Shown here: positions 59,435 to 64,000 of the stretch, one piece after another
Position numbering within the stretch: position 1 is the first letter of the stretch
Layout of the letters: every line of letters begins with the position of its first letter
Assembly: GCF_009557055.1 (NCBI RefSeq)
Contig: NZ_CP045649.1
Coordinates: forward strand, 2,393,501 to 2,457,500
Reading direction: 5' to 3'
From: Nocardioides sp. dk884
GTDB lineage: Bacteria; Actinomycetota; Actinomycetes; Propionibacteriales; Nocardioidaceae
DNA length: 64,000 nucleotides
The notes under the pieces: model-generated
The model's input: only the letters and a program-made list of their open reading frames with translations
Told to the model about the DNA's origin: nothing
Databases searched by the model: none
Translations under genes and position numbers: made by a program

Positions 59435-62400
59435 ATGGCAGCGACACCGACGCCCGACGGCGCCGCCTCCGAGCCCACCGGGGTGGCCGCGCTGGGGCGG
59501 TTCCGCCCGGCCACGCGCACCTGGTTCGAGGCAGCGTTCGCCGAGCCCACCCCGGTCCAGGTCGCCGCCTGGGAGGCGATCGCCGCCGGCCGCCACGCCC
59601 TGGTCGTCGCGCCCACCGGCAGCGGCAAGACCTTGAGCGCGTTCCTGTGGTCGCTGGACCGACTGCTGCACACCGAGCCGCCGGCGGAGAAGCAGCACCG
59701 CTGCCGGGTCCTCTACATCTCCCCGCTCAAGGCGCTCGCGGTCGACGTCGAGCGCAACCTGCGCGCGCCGCTCGCCGGCATCCACCACACCGCCGAGCGC
59801 CTCGGCACCCCGGTCACGCCGGTGCGGGTCGGGGTCCGCTCGGGCGACACCCCGGCCGCGGAGCGCCGCAAGCTCGTCAGCGCCCCGCCGGACATCATGA
59901 TCACCACCCCGGAGTCGCTGTTCTTGATGCTGACCTCCCAGGCGCGCGAGGCGCTGCGCGGGGTGGAGACGGTGATCCTCGACGAGGTGCACGCCGTGGC
60001 CGGCACCAAGCGCGGCGCGCACCTGGCGATCAGCCTGGAGCGCCTCGACGCCCTGCTCGCCCGCCCGGCCCAACGCATCGGCCTGTCCGCGACCGTGCGC
60101 CCGCTCGAGGAGGTCGCCCGGTTCCTCGGTGGCACCGCGCCGGTGGAGATCGTCGCCCCGCCCGCGGAGAAGCAGTGGGACCTGCGCGTGGTCGTGCCGG
60201 TCGAGGACATGACCGCGCCCGAGGAGATCGACCCCGACGGCGACGGTGACCCGCAGCGCGCCCAGTCGATCTGGCCGCACGTGGAGGAACGCGTCGCCGA
60301 CCTGATCGCCGAGCACCGCTCCACGATCGTCTTCGCCAACTCCCGCCGCCTCGCCGAGCGCCTCACGGCACGGCTCAACGAGATCGCCACCGCTCGGGCC
60401 ACCGGGCTGTCCCCCGCCCGGGTCCCGGCCGAGGTGATGGCGCAGGCAGGTTCGTCGGTGACCGCGCTCGCGGCGCCGGCGGAGCCCGAGACGAGCAGCG
60501 TCGTGATCGCCAAGGCCCACCACGGCTCGGTGTCGAAGGAGCAGCGCGCGCTGATCGAGGACGACCTCAAGCGCGGCCGGCTACCGGCCGTCGTCGCGAC
60601 CAGCAGCCTCGAGCTCGGCATCGACATGGGTGCCGTCGACCTCGTCATCCAGATCGAGTCGCCGCCCTCGGTGGCCAGCGCGCTGCAGCGGGTGGGCCGT
60701 GCCGGCCACCAGGTCGGCGAGGTCTCCCGCGGGGTGCTGTTCCCCAAGCACCGCGGCGACCTGGCCCAGACCGCTGTCGCCGTGGAGCGCATGCGCACCG
60801 GTGCCATCGAGTCCCTGCGGGTGCCCGCCAACCCTCTCGACGTGCTGGCCCAGCAGGTCGTGGCCGCCACCGCGCTCGAGCCCTGGTCCGCCGACGACCT
60901 CTACGACCTGGTGCGGCGCAGCGCGCCGTTCACCCGGCTGCCGCGCTCGGCGTACGACGCGGTGCTCGACCTGCTCGCGGGGCGCTACCCCTCCGACGAG
61001 TTCGCCGAGCTGCGCCCGCGCATCGTCTGGGACCGGGTCACCGGCGCCCTCACCGGGCGCCCGGGCGCCCAGCGGCTCGCGGTCACCAGCGGCGGCACGA
61101 TCCCCGACCGCGGCCTGTTCGGCGTGTTCCTGCTCGGCGGCGAGGGCCCGGGCCGGCGCGTCGGCGAGCTCGACGAGGAGATGGTCTATGAGTCCCGGGT
61201 CGGCGACGTCTTCGCCCTCGGCGCCACCAGCTGGCGCATCGAGGACATCACCCACGACCGGGTGCTGGTCACCCCGGCGCCGGGGATCCCCGGCCGGCTG
61301 CCGTTCTGGAAGGGCGACACGCTCGGCCGCCCCGCCGAGCTCGGCGCCGCCATCGGCGCGTTCACCCGCGAGCTGGGCTCCGAGCTCCCCGAGACCGCCC
61401 GGGCACGCGCCCGGGCCCAGGGCATGGACGAGTGGGCCGCCGACAACCTGGTGACCTACCTGCACGAACAGCTCGAGGCCACCGACGCCCTGCCCAGCGA
61501 CCGCACCCTGCTGGTGGAGCGCTTCCGCGACGAGCTCGGCGACTGGCGCCTGGTCATCCACTCCCCGTACGGCACCCCGGTGCACGCGCCGTGGGCGCTG
61601 GCGATCAACGCCCGGCTGCGCGAGCGCTACGGCACCGACGGGCAGGCGGTCGCCTCCGACGACGGCATCGTGATCCGCATCCCCGACACCGACGCGGAGC
61701 CGCCCGGTGGCGAGATCGTCGTCTTCGACCCCGGCGAGATCGAGGACCTGGTCACCACCGAGGTCGGCGGCTCCGCGCTGTTCGCCGCGCGGTTCCGCGA
61801 GTGCGCGGCCCGGGCCCTGCTGCTGCCCCGGCGCGATCCCGGCCGGCGCTCGCCGCTGTGGCAGCAGCGCCAGCGCGCCGCGTCCCTGCTCGAGGTCGCG
61901 GTCAAGTACCCCTCGTTCCCCATCGTCCTCGAGGCCGTGCGCGAGTGCCTCCAAGACGTCTACGACCTGCCCTCGCTGGTGGGCCTGATGCGCAGCGTCG
62001 AGCGCCGCGAGACCCAGGTCGTCGACGTGGCGACCCACGCCCCCTCGCCGTTCGCCCGCACGCTGCTGTTCGGCTACGTCGCGCAGTTCATGTACGAGGG
62101 CGACTCCCCCATCGCCGAGCGCCGCGCGGCCGCGCTCTCCCTCGACCAGGGCCTGCTCGCCGAGCTGCTCGGCCGCGCCGAGCTGCGCGAGCTGCTCGAC
62201 CCCGACGTCCTCGCCGAGGTCGAGGCCGAGCTCCAGCGCCTCGCGCCCGACCGCCGCGCCCGCGACGCCGAGGGCCTCGTGGACCTGCTGCGCGGCCTGG
62301 GCCCGCTCACCAGCGCCGAGGCTGCCGCCCGCTGCGTCGAGGGCGCCGATGTCGAGGCGTGGCTGGCGGCTCTGGCGTCGGCACGCCGGGTCGTGGCGGT

Positions 62401-64000
62401 CCGGGTGGCGGGCGAGGAGCGCTGGAGCGTCATCGAGGACGTCGCGCGCCTGCGCGACGGCCTCGGGGTCCCGGTGCCTCCGGGCACCCCCGACGCGTTC
62501 ACCGACCCCGTCGACGACCCGCTCGCCGACCTGGTCTCACGCCACGCCCGCACCCACGGCCCGTTCACCACCGAGCAGGTCGCGGCCCGGCTCGGCCTGG
62601 GCCCGGCGGTCGTGCGCCACACCCTCCAACGCCTCGCCGCCCAGGGCCGGGTGCTCGACGGGGAGTTCCGGCCCGCAGGCTCCGGGCAGGAGTGGTGCGA
62701 CGCCGAGGTGCTGCGCCGCCTGCGCCGGCGCTCGCTGGCCCGGCTGCGCCAGGAGGTGGAGCCGGTCGAGCCGGCCGCGCTCGCCCGGTTCCTGCCCGCC
62801 TGGCAGCACGTCAGCGCCGCCGGCACCGGTCGCGGCGGCCTGCGCGGCGTGGACGGGGTGCTGGCGGTGCTCGACCAGCTCGCCGGGTGCGCGGTTCCGG
62901 CCAGCGCCCTGGAGCCGCTCGTGCTCGCCTCCCGGGTGCGTGACTACGAGCCCGCCTTCCTCGACGAGCTCACCGCCTCCGGCGAGGTGGTGTGGGCCGG
63001 GCACGGCGCGCTGCCCGGCTCCGACGGCTGGGTCTCCCTCCACCTCGCCGACCGGGCCCACCTCACGCTGCCCGACCCCACGCCGTTCGAGCACGCCGAG
63101 CTGCACCAGGCGGTGCTGGACGCGCTCGCTCCCGGTGGCGCCTGGTTCTTCCGCCAGCTCGCCGATGCCGTCGGCTCCACCGACGACACCGCGCTCAGCG
63201 CGGCCCTGTGGGACCTGGTCTGGGCCGGACGGATCAGCAACGACACGCTGACCCCGCTGCGCGCGCTGGTCCGCGGCGGCACCCCCGCCCACCGCACCCG
63301 CCGCCCGCCGCCGCGGCTGCGGATGTCCAGCACCACCGGCGGCCGCGCCCGGATGCCCAGCCGCACCGGTCCCCCGCAGACCGCCGGGCGGTGGGCGCTG
63401 CTGCCCGAGCTCGACGACGACCCGACCCGCCGCGCCCACGCCGCCGCCGAGGGGCTGCTCGAGCGGCACGGCGTGGTGATCCGCGGCGCCGTGGTCGCCG
63501 AGCGGCTGCCAGGCGGGTTCGCGGCGGTCTACAAGGTGCTCTCGGCGTTCGAGGACTCCGGGCGCTGTCGTCGCGGCTACTTCGTCGAGGGCCTGGGGGC
63601 TGCCCAGTTCGGCACCGCCGGTGCCGTCGACCGGCTGCGCACGTTCGCCGCGCCCGAGGAGGGCACCGCACCGGCGGCCCGCACCGCTCTCGCGCTGGCG
63701 GCCACCGACCCCGCCAACCCGTACGGCGCGGCGCTGGGCTGGCCCGACGCCCCGGAGTCCGCGACCGAGCGCGGCCACCGGCCGGGGCGCAAGGCCGGTG
63801 CACTCGTGGTCAGCGTCGAGGGGCGCCTGGTGCTCTACGTCGAGCGCGGCGGCCGCACCCTGCTGACCTGGAGCGACGACCCCGACGACCTCGGCCCGGC
63901 AGCGCAGGCGCTGGCCGCAGCTGCCCAGCGCGGCGCGCTCGGGCGTCTCACGGTCGAGAAGGCCGACGGCGCCCAGCTGCTCGGCTCGGGGCCCACCCCG
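59435..64000 (+). CDS. lhr: Lhr-type ATP-dependent DNA helicase, right end cut
   Basis: From the ATG at 59435 (GAGAGG upstream) the frame is open to the window edge, 1,522 codons, so only a short C-terminal part is missing if the usual length of about 1,530-1,550 holds. Helicase domains: PTPVQVAAWEAI, Walker A VVAPTGSGKTLSAFLW, YISPLKALAVDVERNL, ILDEVHAVAGTKRGAHLA, GLSATVRPLEEVARFLGG, then the second domain with AHHGSVSKEQRALIEDDLKRG, TSSLELGIDMGAVDLVIQIESPPSVASALQRVGRAGHQVG. The winged-helix and the Lhr-specific C-terminal half (LFGYVAQFMYEGDSPIAERRAAAL) follow. A DNA-repair helicase in bacteria and archaea. Confidence 0.95.
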   Translation, partial: MAATPTPDGAASEPTGVAALGRFRPATRTWFEAAFAEPTPVQVAAWEAIAAGRHALVVAPTGSGKTLSAFLWSLDRLLHTEPPAEKQHRCRVLYISPLKALAVDVERNLRAPLAGIHHTAERLGTPVTPVRVGVRSGDTPAAERRKLVSAPPDIMITTPESLFLMLTSQAREALRGVETVILDEVHAVAGTKRGAHLAISLERLDALLARPAQRIGLSATVRPLEEVARFLGGTAPVEIVAPPAEKQWDLRVVVPVEDMTAPEEIDPDGDGDPQRAQSIWPHVEERVADLIAEHRSTIVFANSRRLAERLTARLNEIATARATGLSPARVPAEVMAQAGSSVTALAAPAEPETSSVVIAKAHHGSVSKEQRALIEDDLKRGRLPAVVATSSLELGIDMGAVDLVIQIESPPSVASALQRVGRAGHQVGEVSRGVLFPKHRGDLAQTAVAVERMRTGAIESLRVPANPLDVLAQQVVAATALEPWSADDLYDLVRRSAPFTRLPRSAYDAVLDLLAGRYPSDEFAELRPRIVWDRVTGALTGRPGAQRLAVTSGGTIPDRGLFGVFLLGGEGPGRRVGELDEEMVYESRVGDVFALGATSWRIEDITHDRVLVTPAPGIPGRLPFWKGDTLGRPAELGAAIGAFTRELGSELPETARARARAQGMDEWAADNLVTYLHEQLEATDALPSDRTLLVERFRDELGDWRLVIHSPYGTPVHAPWALAINARLRERYGTDGQAVASDDGIVIRIPDTDAEPPGGEIVVFDPGEIEDLVTTEVGGSALFAARFRECAARALLLPRRDPGRRSPLWQQRQRAASLLEVAVKYPSFPIVLEAVRECLQDVYDLPSLVGLMRSVERRETQVVDVATHAPSPFARTLLFGYVAQFMYEGDSPIAERRAAALSLDQGLLAELLGRAELRELLDPDVLAEVEAELQRLAPDRRARDAEGLVDLLRGLGPLTSAEAAARCVEGADVEAWLAALASARRVVAVRVAGEERWSVIEDVARLRDGLGVPVPPGTPDAFTDPVDDPLADLVSRHARTHGPFTTEQVAARLGLGPAVVRHTLQRLAAQGRVLDGEFRPAGSGQEWCDAEVLRRLRRRSLARLRQEVEPVEPAALARFLPAWQHVSAAGTGRGGLRGVDGVLAVLDQLAGCAVPASALEPLVLASRVRDYEPAFLDELTASGEVVWAGHGALPGSDGWVSLHLADRAHLTLPDPTPFEHAELHQAVLDALAPGGAWFFRQLADAVGSTDDTALSAALWDLVWAGRISNDTLTPLRALVRGGTPAHRTRRPPPRLRMSSTTGGRARMPSRTGPPQTAGRWALLPELDDDPTRRAHAAAEGLLERHGVVIRGAVVAERLPGGFAAVYKVLSAFEDSGRCRRGYFVEGLGAAQFGTAGAVDRLRTFAAPEEGTAPAARTALALAATDPANPYGAALGWPDAPESATERGHRPGRKAGALVVSVEGRLVLYVERGGRTLLTWSDDPDDLGPAAQALAAAAQRGALGRLTVEKADGAQLLGSGPTP

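Overview
The window is high-GC actinobacterial DNA. Gene content (DUF3046-recA-recX, DUF4193, APS-type cysH, AidB-like dehydrogenase, Lhr helicase), the many TAnnnT -10 boxes 6-7 nt before a start codon (leaderless mRNAs) and the LexA boxes suggest a Nocardioides-like member of the Propionibacteriales. The genus is inferred from style and gene content, not from a marker comparison.

Left edge (1-790): the N-terminal part of a tyrosine integrase runs off the edge. It is followed by five helically phased 9-bp repeats, a 26-nt tRNA 3' end and a perfect terminator. This reads as one end of an integrated element in a tRNA gene, probably tRNA-Val. From 1,000 to 5,800 lie small lipoproteins and membrane proteins of unknown function.

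The most striking region is 5.9-18.5 kb. Two divergent cobalamin riboswitches sit back to back near 16.8-17.1 kb. The right one controls a secreted protein with a DUF4430/transcobalamin-like domain. The left one heads an 11-gene unit whose genes overlap by 4-11 nt or are 3 nt apart. It encodes two paralogous surface proteins, T-, A- and S-like parts of an ECF transporter, then a MoxR AAA+ ATPase, a DUF58 protein, a small membrane protein, two VWA proteins and a TPR protein. The A component keeps an ABC layout but has lost the Walker A lysine and other catalytic residues. A B12-controlled envelope system joining a transporter with a dead-looking ATPase to a MoxR-VWA chaperone module is the main candidate for something undescribed.

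18.5-29 kb is a stress-type accessory region: DUF1269 protein, ThDP enzyme, DUF1360 protein, zinc alcohol dehydrogenase (frameshifted), a putative metal transporter split in two frames, manganese catalase, a SARP-type regulator behind a 12-bp tandem repeat, and cytochrome oxidase subunit I. 29.2-32.8 kb is a small lipid biosynthesis operon: UbiA prenyltransferase (two frameshifts), type III polyketide synthase, isoprenylcysteine-methyltransferase-like enzyme and FAD oxidoreductase, suggesting a modified phenolic lipid or quinone.

32.8-46 kb holds housekeeping and stress genes: MBL hydrolase, NAD(P)HX dehydratase, phosphatase, DUF4193, PIG-L deacetylase, an SOS-controlled orphan, a potassium channel, a YihY protein divergent from an AidB-like dehydrogenase over a shared -10 element, a dicarboxylate transporter with a tartrate/D-malate dehydrogenase, and glyA. 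46.3-50.1 kb is the assimilatory sulfate reduction operon, preceded by a short leader peptide of the actinobacterial type: sulfite reductase, a Cys-rich small protein, cysH and a CbiX/SirB-like chelatase.

50-64 kb contains a DUF3037/HipA-like pair, a basic secreted protein, PPK2, a phosphoribosyltransferase, recX-recA with a LexA box, DUF3046, a DrrAB-like ABC exporter, a DMT permease and a nearly complete lhr that runs off the right edge.
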